Source: an uncultured Pseudoruegeria sp.
GTDB lineage: Bacteria > Pseudomonadota > Alphaproteobacteria > Rhodobacterales > Rhodobacteraceae
Direction of reading: 5' to 3'
DNA length: 64,000 nucleotides
Assembly (NCBI GenBank): GCA_947498155.1
Contig: CANMJD010000001.1
Location: forward strand, 620,001-684,000
Position numbers and translations under genes: made by a program. The notes under the pieces were generated by a model. That model was given only the letters and a program-made list of their open reading frames with translations, did not search any database and was not told the DNA's origin. Of this stretch, positions 53,907 through 63,211 are shown piece after piece; position 1 is the first letter of the stretch, and each line of letters begins with the position of its first letter.

Positions 53907-54882
53907 TATCCCCGGCCCTCCCTCCACAGATCCGTCATTTGATGCCCCACAGGCGATTATTTCCGGTGATACCGAAGGCGACATCGGCCCCGATAATCTG
54001 TTGCCGCTCGACTTCGGGTTGCTGGATGTTACGGTCACGATCCCCAATGACAGCTGGGAAATTGTCGATCAGACGTGGAGTATTTCCGACGACCCTGACA
54101 ACGGTGTTGCCACAATTACGCAAGGCGGGCTTTGGATATACACGGTTGATCAAGCCTATTATGACAGCCTCGACTTTGGCGAAGTGGTTACCGATCAATT
54201 CACCGTGTTGATTCTTGTTGATGCCCTGAATCCGAGCGGGAACCCACAAGTAGCCGTTGACACACAGGTCATCACCATCACGATTGAAGGGGTGTGTTTT
54301 GTCGATGGTACCCAAATTTTGACACCCACCGGGGAAACTGCCATTGAAAACCTCTCTATTGGGCAACGGGTTGAAACTCTGGATCACGGGCCGGTTCCGA
54401 TTAAATGGATTGAGTCTCAGGAAATAACGCCAGCAGAGATTACAGCGAATCCGAACCTCGCACCTGTAAAGATCAAGGCTGGCGCATTGGGGCGCGGGCT
54501 GCCGCAGCGTGATTTGATGGTCTCTCAGGAACACCGCATCCTTATCAGCGGGGCCAAAGCAGAATTGCTTTTTGGCGAGACCGAAGTCCTCGTGGCAGCC
54601 AAGGAACTACTGGCCTGGCCCGGCATCGATCTTTGTCAGCCCACGCGCAGCATTGCCTATTTCCATATCCTGCTCGAGAATCATGAAATTCTTTTTGCCG
54701 AGGGGGCGCTGGCCGAAAGCCTGTTTTTAGGAAACGAGAGCCTCTGTACGTTGGGACCTGAAGCTCTGCGTGAGCTTTCGGCTATTTTTCCGCAGCCCGC
54801 GCGGGGCAGAGCGTCACAATTCGGGACTGCAGCCCGGCGTTTGCTCTGTGGTTATGAAGCAAAAACATTACTCGCCTCGTAA
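53899..54882 (+). CDS. VCBS-like and Hint-domain protein
   Basis: 327 residues. The N-terminal part (about 41-131) resembles one VCBS/cadherin-like domain (WSISDDPDNGVATITQGGLWIYTVD). The C-terminal Hint_2 domain (about 132-290) begins VCFVDGTQILTPTGETAIENL, with nucleophile C133, the block-B His H212 in SQEHRILI, and H262 in ENHEILFAEGALAES. Hint domains self-cleave the peptide upstream of the Cys. No signal peptide and no RTX repeats. Type I secretion is likely for this family, but no transporter is nearby. It overlaps the acyltransferase gene by 8 nt. Confidence 0.85.
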   Translation: MVSIPGPPSTDPSFDAPQAIISGDTEGDIGPDNLLPLDFGLLDVTVTIPNDSWEIVDQTWSISDDPDNGVATITQGGLWIYTVDQAYYDSLDFGEVVTDQFTVLILVDALNPSGNPQVAVDTQVITITIEGVCFVDGTQILTPTGETAIENLSIGQRVETLDHGPVPIKWIESQEITPAEITANPNLAPVKIKAGALGRGLPQRDLMVSQEHRILISGAKAELLFGETEVLVAAKELLAWPGIDLCQPTRSIAYFHILLENHEILFAEGALAESLFLGNESLCTLGPEALRELSAIFPQPARGRASQFGTAARRLLCGYEAKTLLAS

Positions 54883-54969
54883 TCCTCGGGCAAATCGCAG
54901 GAAATGGGGTTGCGGGTCGCGGTGCGAGCGCATAGATACCCACATCGATAGAAACAGCGGTGCCCGTCC

Positions 54970-55341
54970 ATGGAAAATGTCGTCCTAGTCATCCATCTGA
55001 TCCTCGCTCTGTGCCTGATTGGCGCAGTGCTTTTGCAGCGATCCGAAGGGGGCGGCCTTGGTGTGGGCGGCGGCGGTGGTGCCGGTGGCGGTGCCATGAC
55101 CGGCCGTGCAGCTGCAACAGCCATGGGTCGCGTGACCTGGTTGCTGGCCATTGCTTTCATCGCAACATCCATCACCCTAACCGTCATCGCAGCCAAAAAT
55201 TCAGCCGATAGCTCGGTACTGGATCGTTTGGGTGTGCCAACACCGGCGGCAGAAGAAACCATTCCGGCCCTGCCAGGGGCGTCTGATCTTTTGCCCCCAA
55301 CGTCAAGCGACGCACCGGCCACGCCACCGCGCGCTGACTAA
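54970..55341 (+). CDS. secG: Preprotein translocase subunit SecG
   Basis: 123 residues. Two membrane helices: about 3-20 (VVLVIHLILALCLIGAVLL) and 52-73 (GRVTWLLAIAFIATSITLTVI), separated by the glycine-rich loop QRSEGGGLGVGGGGGAGGG typical of SecG. The C-terminal tail is Pro/Ala-rich. It supports SecYEG during export. A GC-rich hairpin lies 22 nt after the stop. Confidence 0.93.
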   Translation: MENVVLVIHLILALCLIGAVLLQRSEGGGLGVGGGGGAGGGAMTGRAAATAMGRVTWLLAIAFIATSITLTVIAAKNSADSSVLDRLGVPTPAAEETIPALPGASDLLPPTSSDAPATPPRAD

Positions 55342-55365
55342 CGACGAAAACCACAACATTTGACT

Positions 55366-55384
55366 TTGGGGGCGCGGCCCCCAA
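55366..55384. other. GC-rich hairpin after secG
   Basis: TTGGGGGC pairs with GCCCCCAA (stem of 8 bp, 3-nt loop). There is no T-run on either side, so a simple terminator is unlikely; stabilisation of the secG 3' end is possible. It resembles the core of the repeats at 9796 and 51606 without their tail. Confidence 0.4.
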
Positions 55385-55511
55385 CAGCATCTTGCGGTGA
55401 TATTGCCAAATCGGTGCGAATCCGTTATGGCTTAAATCCCGTGATGCTGTGGATTTTTTGGGGTCCAGTCAGCAAGACACAAACGCTTTAATTCACGGGA
55501 GCGCCTGACGC

Positions 55512-57155
55512 ATGGCACGATATATCTTTATCACGGGTGGTGTTGTTTCTTCGCTGGGCAAGGGCCTGGCGTCCGCAGCTTTGGGTGCTCTCCTACAAGC
55601 GCGTGGCTACACTGTTCGCCTGCGCAAGCTTGACCCCTATCTGAACGTTGACCCCGGCACCATGAGCCCGTTTGAACATGGCGAAGTATTTGTCACCGAC
55701 GATGGCGCGGAAACCGATCTTGATCTGGGCCATTACGAACGGTTCACCGGCGTTTCTGCGCGCAAAACGGATTCGGTGTCCTCTGGTCGGGTCTATTCCA
55801 CCGTGCTGGAAAAAGAACGCCGTGGTGATTATCTGGGCAAAACCATTCAGGTGATCCCCCATGTTACCAATGAGATCAAAGAATTCATCGATATTGGGGA
55901 TGATGAGGTCGATTTCATGCTTTGTGAAATTGGCGGCACCGTCGGCGACATCGAGGGCCTACCTTTTTTTGAAGCGATCCGGCAGTTTTCTCAGGACAAG
56001 CCGCGCGGCCAGTGCATCTTCATGCATTTGACCTTGCTGCCCTATATTGCCGCCTCGGGCGAGCTGAAGACAAAACCAACCCAACACTCTGTGAAAGAAC
56101 TGCGCTCTATCGGCATCGCGCCGGATGTGCTGGTCTGCCGGTCCGAAGGCCCGATCCCGAAAAAAGAACGCGAAAAGCTGGCGCTATTCTGTAATGTGCG
56201 CCCTGATAGTGTGATTGCGGCGCAGGATCTGAAATCCATCTATGAGGCCCCGCTGGCCTATCACCGTGAAGGCATGGATCAGGCTGTGCTGGATGCTTTT
56301 GGCATCGCCCCTGCCCCGCGCCCCGATTTGCGGCGGTGGGAAGATGTCTATGACCGGACGTACAACCCCGAAGGCGAAGTCAAAGTTGCCATTGTTGGCA
56401 AATATACCCAGCTTGAAGACGCTTATAAGTCGATCAAAGAGGCGTTGACCCACGGCGGCATGGCCAATCGGGTCAAGGTCAATGTCGAGTGGGTGGATGC
56501 GGAAATCTTCGACACCGAAGAGGCCGCGCCTTATTTGCAGGGCTTCCATGCGATCCTTGTGCCCGGCGGTTTCGGCGAACGCGGCACCGAAGGCAAAATC
56601 AAAGCAGCGCAATTCGCCCGTGAACGCAATATTCCCTATCTGGGAATCTGTCTTGGCATGCAAATGGCCGTGATCGAAGCCGCCCGCAATGTCGCCAATC
56701 TGGCCAACGCCGGTTCCGAAGAATTTGACCACGAAGCCGGCGGCAAACGTTTTACCCCTGTTGTTTATCACCTCAAAGAATGGGTGCAGGGCAACCATGT
56801 GGTAGAGCGCAAAGTCGGTGACGACAAAGGCGGCACCATGCGTCTTGGGTCCTATACCGCAAAACTGAGCGAAGGCTCCAAAGTGGCCGAAATCTATGGC
56901 AGTACCACGATCGAGGAACGCCATCGCCACCGCTATGAGGTCGACACCGCCTACCGCGCAAAGCTCGAAGACTGCGGACTTAGCTTTTCGGGCATGTCGC
57001 CCGATGGGAAGCTGCCAGAAATCGTCGAATGGCGTGATCATCCGTGGTTTATCGGGGTGCAATTCCATCCCGAGCTGAAATCCAAACCCTTTGAGCCGCA
57101 CCCGCTGTTCAAGGATTTCATCCGCGCTGCAAAAGAAACCTCGAGACTCGTTTAA
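55512..57155 (+). CDS. pyrG: CTP synthase
   Basis: 547 residues. The synthetase domain starts [25 protein letters not shown], with [20 protein letters not shown]. The C-terminal glutaminase domain has GICLGMQ (nucleophile Cys) and [16 protein letters not shown] (His and Glu). It aminates UTP to CTP using glutamine. It follows secG by 170 bp, as in many alphaproteobacteria. Confidence 0.97.
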   Translation: MARYIFITGGVVSSLGKGLASAALGALLQARGYTVRLRKLDPYLNVDPGTMSPFEHGEVFVTDDGAETDLDLGHYERFTGVSARKTDSVSSGRVYSTVLEKERRGDYLGKTIQVIPHVTNEIKEFIDIGDDEVDFMLCEIGGTVGDIEGLPFFEAIRQFSQDKPRGQCIFMHLTLLPYIAASGELKTKPTQHSVKELRSIGIAPDVLVCRSEGPIPKKEREKLALFCNVRPDSVIAAQDLKSIYEAPLAYHREGMDQAVLDAFGIAPAPRPDLRRWEDVYDRTYNPEGEVKVAIVGKYTQLEDAYKSIKEALTHGGMANRVKVNVEWVDAEIFDTEEAAPYLQGFHAILVPGGFGERGTEGKIKAAQFARERNIPYLGICLGMQMAVIEAARNVANLANAGSEEFDHEAGGKRFTPVVYHLKEWVQGNHVVERKVGDDKGGTMRLGSYTAKLSEGSKVAEIYGSTTIEERHRHRYEVDTAYRAKLEDCGLSFSGMSPDGKLPEIVEWRDHPWFIGVQFHPELKSKPFEPHPLFKDFIRAAKETSRLV

Positions 57156-57182
57156 CCCATTATCATTGCTAAGGAATACCCA

Positions 57183-57482
57183 ATGGCCAAAGGATACTGG
57201 ATCGTCCATGTCGATGTGAGTGACCCGGAAGCCTATGAGGCATACCGCGCGGCCATTGCCGCGGCCTTTGCAAAATATGGCGGGAAATTTCTGGTGCGCG
57301 GCGGCGACAGCCAACAGCTCGAAGGCGCGCTGCGCAGCCGTTCGGTGATTGTCGAATTCGGCGATTATGCAACGGCGCAGGCCTGTTACCAAAGTGCTGA
57401 ATATCAGACGGCCAAAGCCCTGCGCCTTGCTGCGTCAGAGGCTGATCTGGTGATCGTCGAAGGAATCGACAGCGCGCTTTAG
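57183..57482 (+). CDS. DUF1330 family protein
   Basis: 99 residues forming a ferredoxin-like dimeric alpha-beta barrel fold: MAKGYWIVHVDVSDPEAYEAY at the N-terminus and RSVIVEFGDYATAQACYQSAEYQTAKALR in the core. Function unknown; the fold is shared with small monooxygenases. AAGGAATACCC precedes the ATG. Confidence 0.9.
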   Translation: MAKGYWIVHVDVSDPEAYEAYRAAIAAAFAKYGGKFLVRGGDSQQLEGALRSRSVIVEFGDYATAQACYQSAEYQTAKALRLAASEADLVIVEGIDSAL

Positions 57483-57485
57483 CAG

Positions 57486-58325
57486 TTAAAAGTCGAGGCT
57501 GATCCGGCGGGTTAGTCCGATTTCAAACTTGATATTGTCATCGCTGCCCTGTTGAACAATCGGCGAATCTCCGGCGTCACCAAGGAATTTGTTGTAGGTC
57601 AGGATCCCCTCCATCCCCCAACGATCGTTGAAATCGTAACGTGCGCTAACTTCGAGACCGGCCTCTACAAGGCCACCGTCGGGATCATAGGCAGCCAAAC
57701 CGCTGGCCACAGATTCCGCCGCGGAGACGCCAAAATAGGTATCCGTGTAGCGATCACTGCCCAATGTCAAACGCGGACCAACAGTCAGGGTCCAGCCTTC
57801 GGCAGGCCGCATGATATAATCGGCCCCTAATTCTCCGACAAAGGCATGGTGGCCCAAAATTCCATATCGCGCGACACCGTAAAACCGGTAGTCCTCTGCT
57901 TCATAGCCCGCACCCAGACCAAATTCCCAAGCCCAATCCAGATCATTCAGACCGGTAAGTTCAGCATAATCAGCTGATTCCCGTGCAGGAATATAACGCG
58001 CAGATCCCCGCAGGCCCCAGCCGCGACCAAAACCAACCGATTGGCCGGACGCATACTGCAGCCCATTGGGAAACCGCACAAAATCAAAACGAAAGCCAAC
58101 ATCGGGCGAAAGCTCGATATCATCGGACCCAAAGTAGGGGCTGGCGGCCTGCCCCCCCAAACGCATGGTAAAAACCAGATCGGGGTTCGGGGCATCCAGA
58201 TAGCCGCCCTCATCCAAAAGACCGGGGGAAGCGGCGTCCTGTGCCACCGCCATGGGCGCCGCAGAAAGCAGCGCAACATAACAAGCCGTCTTGGCACATA
58301 ATTCGGCGCGTTTCAGCGGTTCCAT
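57486..58325 (-). CDS. MipA/OmpV-family outer-membrane protein
   Basis: 279 residues. Signal peptide to about residue 29 (LLSAAPMAVAQ). The barrel part is rich in alternating aromatic strands and the family motif GGxxxSPYFGSDDIELSPDVG. It ends with the C-terminal LTRRISLDF, typical of outer-membrane proteins. AGGAG lies 7 nt before the ATG at 58325. Function may be a porin or scaffold; it is convergent with the DUF1330 gene, the stops 4 nt apart. Confidence 0.88.
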   Translation of the reverse strand: MEPLKRAELCAKTACYVALLSAAPMAVAQDAASPGLLDEGGYLDAPNPDLVFTMRLGGQAASPYFGSDDIELSPDVGFRFDFVRFPNGLQYASGQSVGFGRGWGLRGSARYIPARESADYAELTGLNDLDWAWEFGLGAGYEAEDYRFYGVARYGILGHHAFVGELGADYIMRPAEGWTLTVGPRLTLGSDRYTDTYFGVSAAESVASGLAAYDPDGGLVEAGLEVSARYDFNDRWGMEGILTYNKFLGDAGDSPIVQQGSDDNIKFEIGLTRRISLDF

Positions 58326-58492
58326 CCCATACTCCTGAGGGCGCAAACATCAATGATGCGGAGTCGATTCTCTTCGTTCAACAGTAAGGGCTTTCTGAAA
58401 GAACTCAAATTTATTCGCGACTTATGGCAATTTTTGCCAGTCACTCTTTTGCGAGTATTGCCAAGCCAAACCCGACAGTTATGATCGCGCCC

Positions 58493-58921
58493 ATGTTTGA
58501 AAAACTTCTCTCGAAACTTCACGCCAAAGACAGCGGCCCCCTGCCCGATACGGATGCGCGTCAGGCGCTTGGCGCCCTGCTGGTGCGGATTGCAAAATCC
58601 GATGACCATTACGCCTTTGAGGAAATCAGCCAGATCGACCGCATTTTGGCGAAACGATATGGTCTGTCCGGGGTTGCAGCGGCCAAGCTGCGCCATGAGT
58701 GTGAAATTCTCGAGACCCAAGCGCCGGACACAGACGCCTTTGCGATTTCGATCAAGGAAAAAGTGCCCTACGCAGAGCGTTCTGCCATTGTCGAATCCCT
58801 TTGGAATGTGGTGATGGCCGATGGCATAGAACGCCCCGAAGAAGACAGGATACTGGATCACACCGCCGCCATTCTGGGGGTCGAAACCACTGATCTGAAA
58901 CCGACACCGCCCGCCCGTTAG
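58493..58921 (+). CDS. TerB-like protein (tandem copy 1)
   Basis: 142 residues, helical, with the TerB-like pattern: DTDARQALGALLVRIAKSDDHYAFEEISQIDRILAKRYGL, then IKEKVPYAERSAIVESLWNVVMADGIERPEEDRIL. Acidic residues in the helices could bind metal. The ATG at 58493 matches the paralogue; ATG 58481 also fits, and no strong ribosome-binding site is visible. Related to the TerB domain of tellurite resistance loci, but no other ter gene is present. Confidence 0.85.
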   Translation: MFEKLLSKLHAKDSGPLPDTDARQALGALLVRIAKSDDHYAFEEISQIDRILAKRYGLSGVAAAKLRHECEILETQAPDTDAFAISIKEKVPYAERSAIVESLWNVVMADGIERPEEDRILDHTAAILGVETTDLKPTPPAR

Positions 58922-58965
58922 CCAAACCCGCCTTTTGACGGGCCTCGTTTTTGTAAGGATTTCTC

Positions 58966-59403
58966 ATGTTTGGTTCTCTCCTGAACCGTCTGACGGCCAC
59001 AGAGCCGGAACAACTCAATGATCAGGACGCGCGGCTGTCGCTAACGGCGCTTCTGGTGCGCATTGCCCGTTCGGATGGCGATTATGCACAGGCCGAAATC
59101 GATCAGATCGACCGCGTGCTCACCCACCGCTACGGTCTGTCCGCCTTTGAGGCCACGGACCTGCGTAAACAGGCCGAGCAGCTTGAATCCGAGGCCCCCG
59201 ATACGGTGCGCTTTACCCGCGCCATCAAAGACGCCGTGCCCTATGAGGCCCGCGCCGACGTGATAGAGGCGCTTTGGGCAGTTGTTTTGGCCGATGGGGA
59301 ACGCGACACTGCAGAAAACTCGATCATGCGCATGGCGGCGAATTTTCTGGGGGTCAATGATCGCGATAGCGCCTTGGCGCGGCAAAGGGTTGAAGCCGGC
59401 TAA
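58966..59403 (+). CDS. TerB-like protein (tandem copy 2)
   Basis: 145 residues that line up with the preceding gene: LTALLVRIARSDGDYAQAEIDQIDRVLTHRYGLS and VPYEARADVIEALWAVVLADGERDTAENSIMRMAANFLGV. The two differ at many positions, so the duplication is not recent. AAGGA precedes the ATG. The 44-nt gap and shared strand suggest one operon. Function unknown, metal or stress related by analogy. Confidence 0.88.
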   Translation: MFGSLLNRLTATEPEQLNDQDARLSLTALLVRIARSDGDYAQAEIDQIDRVLTHRYGLSAFEATDLRKQAEQLESEAPDTVRFTRAIKDAVPYEARADVIEALWAVVLADGERDTAENSIMRMAANFLGVNDRDSALARQRVEAG

Positions 59404-59570
59404 AACATCCCCACGTTGCTGGCCGCCCCTGTCGCAGCTTTGTCCCATTGGCGGTTAAGCTGCCCTGCCCTGTGTCCCGATCCCAAGCAGTCTGCGTCAT
59501 GCCGTAGCGTCACCTTACGTTTGCACATTGCATTCAGGATCGTTTTGCGTCCTACTACTCACTTGTAATA

Positions 59571-60371
59571 ATGATCGACCGAGCTCGCGTGACCCAAACA
59601 GACCCACCCGTCATCGAAATCCGCAATTTGCACAAGCAATACGGAAATCTGGAAGTCCTGAAAGGCGTGGATATCACCGCGCATAAAGGCGATGTTGTCT
59701 CGCTCATCGGTTCCTCTGGTTCTGGTAAATCGACGCTTTTGCGCTGTGCCAATCTGCTTGAGGACAGCCAGCAGGGCGACATCCTTTTTGAAGGTGAAAG
59801 CGTGCACTGGAGGGGGCAAGGCCTGAGCCGTCAGCCTGCCGATAAGGCGCAGGTCATTCGCATCCGTACCAACCTGTCGATGGTGTTTCAGCAGTTCAAC
59901 CTCTGGTCCCACATGAGCATTTTGCAGAATGTGATGGAAGCACCGGTCACCGTGCTGAATCGGGACAAGGCCGAAGTCGAAAAATCCGCCCGCGCGTATC
60001 TTGACCAAGTGGGCATCGGCGACAAATGCGATGTTTATCCCGCCCAGCTTTCGGGAGGCCAGCAGCAGCGGGCCGCGATTGCGCGGGCGTTGTGTATGGA
60101 GCCACGGGCGCTGTTGTTTGACGAGCCGACCTCTGCGCTTGATCCGGAACTGGAACAGGAAGTGGTCCGCGTGATCAAGGATCTGGCCCGCGAGGGGCGC
60201 ACCATGATCATCGTGACCCATGATATGCGCCTTGCGGCAGATGTATCAGACCATGTGGTCTTTCTGCACAAGGGCAAAATCGAAGAGCAAGGCCCACCGG
60301 CCACGCTCTTTGGTTCACCAAAAACCGAACGACTTCAACAATTTCTCAGCGCAACCACGTCTGCGCTGTGA
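59571..60371 (+). CDS. Polar amino-acid ABC importer, ATP-binding protein
   Basis: 266 residues, HisP/GlnQ-like. Walker A IGSSGSGKSTLLR, Q-loop FQQFNLWSH, signature LSGGQQQRAAIARAL, Walker B ALLFDEPTSALD, H-loop VTHDM. First of four genes (ATPase, binding protein, two permeases) on the same strand. Probably takes up basic or other polar amino acids; exact substrate unknown. Confidence 0.93.
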   Translation: MIDRARVTQTDPPVIEIRNLHKQYGNLEVLKGVDITAHKGDVVSLIGSSGSGKSTLLRCANLLEDSQQGDILFEGESVHWRGQGLSRQPADKAQVIRIRTNLSMVFQQFNLWSHMSILQNVMEAPVTVLNRDKAEVEKSARAYLDQVGIGDKCDVYPAQLSGGQQQRAAIARALCMEPRALLFDEPTSALDPELEQEVVRVIKDLAREGRTMIIVTHDMRLAADVSDHVVFLHKGKIEEQGPPATLFGSPKTERLQQFLSATTSAL

Positions 60372-60391
60372 TCAACCGGGAGACTAAAAAA

Positions 60392-61105
60392 ATGAAAAAA
60401 CTTATCCTCGCAACCACTGCACTGGCCATGTCCGCCAGCATCGCGGCCGCCGCCGATGTTGTGCGTATGGGCACCGAAGGCGCCTATGAGCCTTGGAACT
60501 TTGTCAACGACAAGGGTGAGATCGACGGCTTTGAACGCGATCTGGGCGATGAACTCTGCGCCCGTGCCGAGTTGACCTGTGAATGGGTTAAAAACGACTG
60601 GGATTCGATCATCCCGAACCTTGTGTCCGGCAACTACGACACCATCATCGCGGGCATGTCCATCACCGATGAGCGTGAAGAAGTCATTGATTTCACACAA
60701 GCTTACACACCACCAGATCCCTCCACCTATGTTGCGCTTTCTGCGGATGTCGATCTGGGCAGCGCGGTTGTAGCCGCACAGGCGTCGACCATTCAGGCCG
60801 CTTTTGTCGCCGAACAAGGCTGGACGCTGGTTGAATTTTCGACACCGGAAGAAACAGTCGCTGCCGTGCGCAATGGTGAAGCAGATGCGGTTCTGGCCGA
60901 TGACAGCTTTATCAACACGGTTGCCGGCATGGACGGTCTTGTCAAACTGGACCGCGAAGAAGCCATCGGCGGCGGTGTGGGCATGGGCCTGCGTGAATCC
61001 GACGGTGAGCTGCGCGCCAAATTCGATGCGGCAATCCAGTCGATGAAGGACGACGGTTCTTTGAATGAGCTGATCGCCAAATGGCAGGTTTCCTCTCAGT
61101 GGTAA
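60392..61105 (+). CDS. Polar amino-acid ABC importer, periplasmic binding protein
   Basis: 237 residues from the ATG at 60392 (GGAGA 8 nt upstream). Signal peptide to about residue 23 (LILATTALAMSASIAAAA). SBP family 3 domain: VVRMGTEGAYEPWNFVNDKGEIDGFERDLGDEL and FDTIIAGMSITDEREEVIDFT-type core (here YDTIIAGM). Captures an amino acid for the permease. A 12-bp hairpin follows the gene. Confidence 0.93.
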   Translation: MKKLILATTALAMSASIAAAADVVRMGTEGAYEPWNFVNDKGEIDGFERDLGDELCARAELTCEWVKNDWDSIIPNLVSGNYDTIIAGMSITDEREEVIDFTQAYTPPDPSTYVALSADVDLGSAVVAAQASTIQAAFVAEQGWTLVEFSTPEETVAAVRNGEADAVLADDSFINTVAGMDGLVKLDREEAIGGGVGMGLRESDGELRAKFDAAIQSMKDDGSLNELIAKWQVSSQW

Positions 61106-61124
61106 GCCCGCTGGTTTAAAATTG

Positions 61125-61150
61125 ATCAGGTCCGCCCCGGCGGGCCTGAT
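61125..61150 (+). other. Hairpin between binding-protein and permease genes
   Basis: ATCAGGTCCGCC pairs with GGCGGGCCTGAT (one G-T pair, loop of 2 or 4 nt). With no T-run, it is more likely a 3'-end stabiliser that raises binding-protein mRNA over permease mRNA than a full terminator. Confidence 0.6.
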
Positions 61151-61208
61151 TGCGTATGATGCGCGGGCAGCTTTGCCCGCCCCTTTCTAAGGCTCAGACA
61201 GTCCGGTT

Positions 61209-62093
61209 ATGTTCTCCTACTGCGCAGATCCCTCAACCCTTGAAGGCCTTAAATGGCTGAGCTGCTATCTGACGACCGGTAAACATTTTGGGTTCTACCT
61301 GTCTTTTCTGACCGTGTTGGGGCTGCTGGCGATCACTGCCCCCACGGCATTGGCCTTTGGCTTTGCGGGTGCCGCAGCGGCGCGCTCGCGTATTGCACCT
61401 GTTCGCTGGATCGGCAAAACCTATACCGCCATCGTGCGCGGCGTTCCCGACATCGCGTTTTTTCTGTTTTTTGTCATTGCCTTGGATCAGGGTTTTGAAT
61501 GGCTGCGCCACAAGATCAAATGCCCCGATTGGGAAGACCCCATCCGGCAGGGCAGTGATTTTGTTGTTTGTCAGGCCGCAAAGCTGCCCCTGTCCTCGGC
61601 CCCGCAATGGCTGCATGAAACCTATGGGTTTTTCCTTGCGGTTCTGACCTTTGCCATCGTTTTCGGGGCCTTTGCTGCCAATGTGCTGTTTGGCGCCATG
61701 CGAGCTGTCCCCCGTGCGCAAATGGAAACCGCCGAGGCCTATGGCATGAGCCACCGCCAGACCTTCTGGCGCATTCTGGTACCGCAGATGTGGGTCTATG
61801 CGCTGCCCGGTCTAAGCAACCTCTGGATGGTGCTGATCAAGGCCACGCCGCTGCTGTTTCTGCTCGGGGTCGAAGACATCGTCTATTGGGCGCGGGAATT
61901 GGGCGGCACCAAGAATGCCCGCTTTACCGATTACCCCCATGGTGACTGGCGCATCTGGTATTTCTCGTTCCTCTTGGTGTTTTACCTCGCCTTTACCCGC
62001 GTCTCTGAGATTGTTCTGGATAAAATCATGCAACGCCTGACCCACGGCCAAGCCACCACGGCTGGCGAAGCGCAGCGGAAGGCCGCCTCATGA
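61209..62093 (+). CDS. Polar amino-acid ABC importer, permease 1 (HisQ-like)
   Basis: 294 residues. Five or six predicted helices and the permease EAA-loop METAEAYGMSHRQTFWRILVPQM. A periplasmic loop between about 100 and 140 is longer than in HisQ. It overlaps the next permease by 4 nt (ATGA). Confidence 0.9.
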   Translation: MFSYCADPSTLEGLKWLSCYLTTGKHFGFYLSFLTVLGLLAITAPTALAFGFAGAAAARSRIAPVRWIGKTYTAIVRGVPDIAFFLFFVIALDQGFEWLRHKIKCPDWEDPIRQGSDFVVCQAAKLPLSSAPQWLHETYGFFLAVLTFAIVFGAFAANVLFGAMRAVPRAQMETAEAYGMSHRQTFWRILVPQMWVYALPGLSNLWMVLIKATPLLFLLGVEDIVYWARELGGTKNARFTDYPHGDWRIWYFSFLLVFYLAFTRVSEIVLDKIMQRLTHGQATTAGEAQRKAAS

Positions 62094-62899
62094 GCGATTG
62101 CATTCAAACCATTCAGGATTATGCCTTCCGCTCTATCGGCTATGGGGAACGCCTGCTGCCCAAAGGCGACTATACCCTGTGCGAGCATTTCACCCTGATC
62201 GGCTCGGGCATGATCTGGAACGTCTACTTTGCCGTGATGGCGCTCTTGCTGGGGTTCTTTTTCGCCACCGCTCTGGCGCTTGGCAAAGCTTCGCCGCGGC
62301 GTTGGCTGCGCAAGCCTTCGGAATGGTTCATCTTCCTGTTCCGTGGCTCGCCGCTGTTCATCCAGTTCTTCTTTGCCTATTTCCTGTTTCTCAGCCTGAA
62401 ACAGGCCAGCCCGCTGTTTGACGGGCTGACAGCAGCCTCTGTCGGGGCGCTGATCGTGCTGTTTCTGAATACTTCTGCCTATTCCGCTGAAATCTTTTAC
62501 GGTGCGCTACAGTCCATCCCCAAGGGCGATGTAGAGGCCGCAGACGCCTACGGCATTACCGGTGTAACGCGGTTCCGGCGGATCATCTGGCCGACCATGC
62601 TGCGCCTGGCTTGGCCCGCCTACACAAATGAGGCGATTTTTCTGTCCCACGCCACAACGCTGGTGTTCTTTTCGGCCTTTCCAGCCTGGCAACAAAAGGG
62701 CGACGCTTTGTACTATGCAAGCTATTTCGCCGACAAGACCTTTAACCCCTTTGTGCCCTATCCGATTCTGGCGATGTATTTCATCATCTTCACGCTGATG
62801 ATTGTCGGGCTGTTCGGGGCCATCAACAAACGGCTGAACCGGCACCTGCCACAAGAGGCGCGACCAAAGTTGCGGCTGCGCCCCCAGATCATTCGCTAA
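62090..62899 (+). CDS. Polar amino-acid ABC importer, permease 2 (HisM-like)
   Basis: 269 residues with about five helices (YFAVMALLLGFFFATALALG) and the EAA loop VEAADAYGITGVTRFRRIIWPTM. Pairs with the preceding permease. The start overlaps the previous stop as ATGA, so the two are translated together. Confidence 0.9.
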   Translation: MSDCIQTIQDYAFRSIGYGERLLPKGDYTLCEHFTLIGSGMIWNVYFAVMALLLGFFFATALALGKASPRRWLRKPSEWFIFLFRGSPLFIQFFFAYFLFLSLKQASPLFDGLTAASVGALIVLFLNTSAYSAEIFYGALQSIPKGDVEAADAYGITGVTRFRRIIWPTMLRLAWPAYTNEAIFLSHATTLVFFSAFPAWQQKGDALYYASYFADKTFNPFVPYPILAMYFIIFTLMIVGLFGAINKRLNRHLPQEARPKLRLRPQIIR

Positions 62900-62902
62900 A
62901 GA

Positions 62903-63130
62903 TCAGCAGTCGTCGCCGCGCGGATCCGCATCACATGCCGCCCGTTGGCAATAGCCTTTGAAATTCCAGTAAAGCACTTCGCCCTTGCTGTTCAGCACAG
63001 GAAAGCGCAAGCATTCAGGGTAATCAGGGTGCGGTTCAACCGGGCCGTTGGTGTTGGCAATGGCCGTTGTCGCAAGGGTCAAGCACAGCACCAGTGCCGA
63101 TGTTCCAGTTGCAATTTTTTGAATCATCAT
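62903..63130 (-). CDS. Small cysteine-containing secreted protein
   Basis: 75 residues. Signal peptide to about residue 25 (LVLCLTLATTAIA). The mature 50 residues carry four cysteines (ECLRF, YCQRAACDADPRGDDC), enough for two disulfides. Antisense to, and between, the importer and the glutamine-synthetase gene. No family recognised; low length makes this tentative. Confidence 0.5.
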   Translation of the reverse strand: MMIQKIATGTSALVLCLTLATTAIANTNGPVEPHPDYPECLRFPVLNSKGEVLYWNFKGYCQRAACDADPRGDDC

Positions 63131-63211
63131 GGGTTTTCCAATCTTATAAGTGATCTGGATTTAATTATGGGTCTACCAACTTATTCGTCCAATATGGCTC
63201 TTGTTGCAATG

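Noticed and set aside
56184-57392. Long minus-strand open frame of about 400 codons opposite pyrG
   Set aside because: It is a shadow of pyrG and the DUF1330 gene; no domain or ribosome-binding site.
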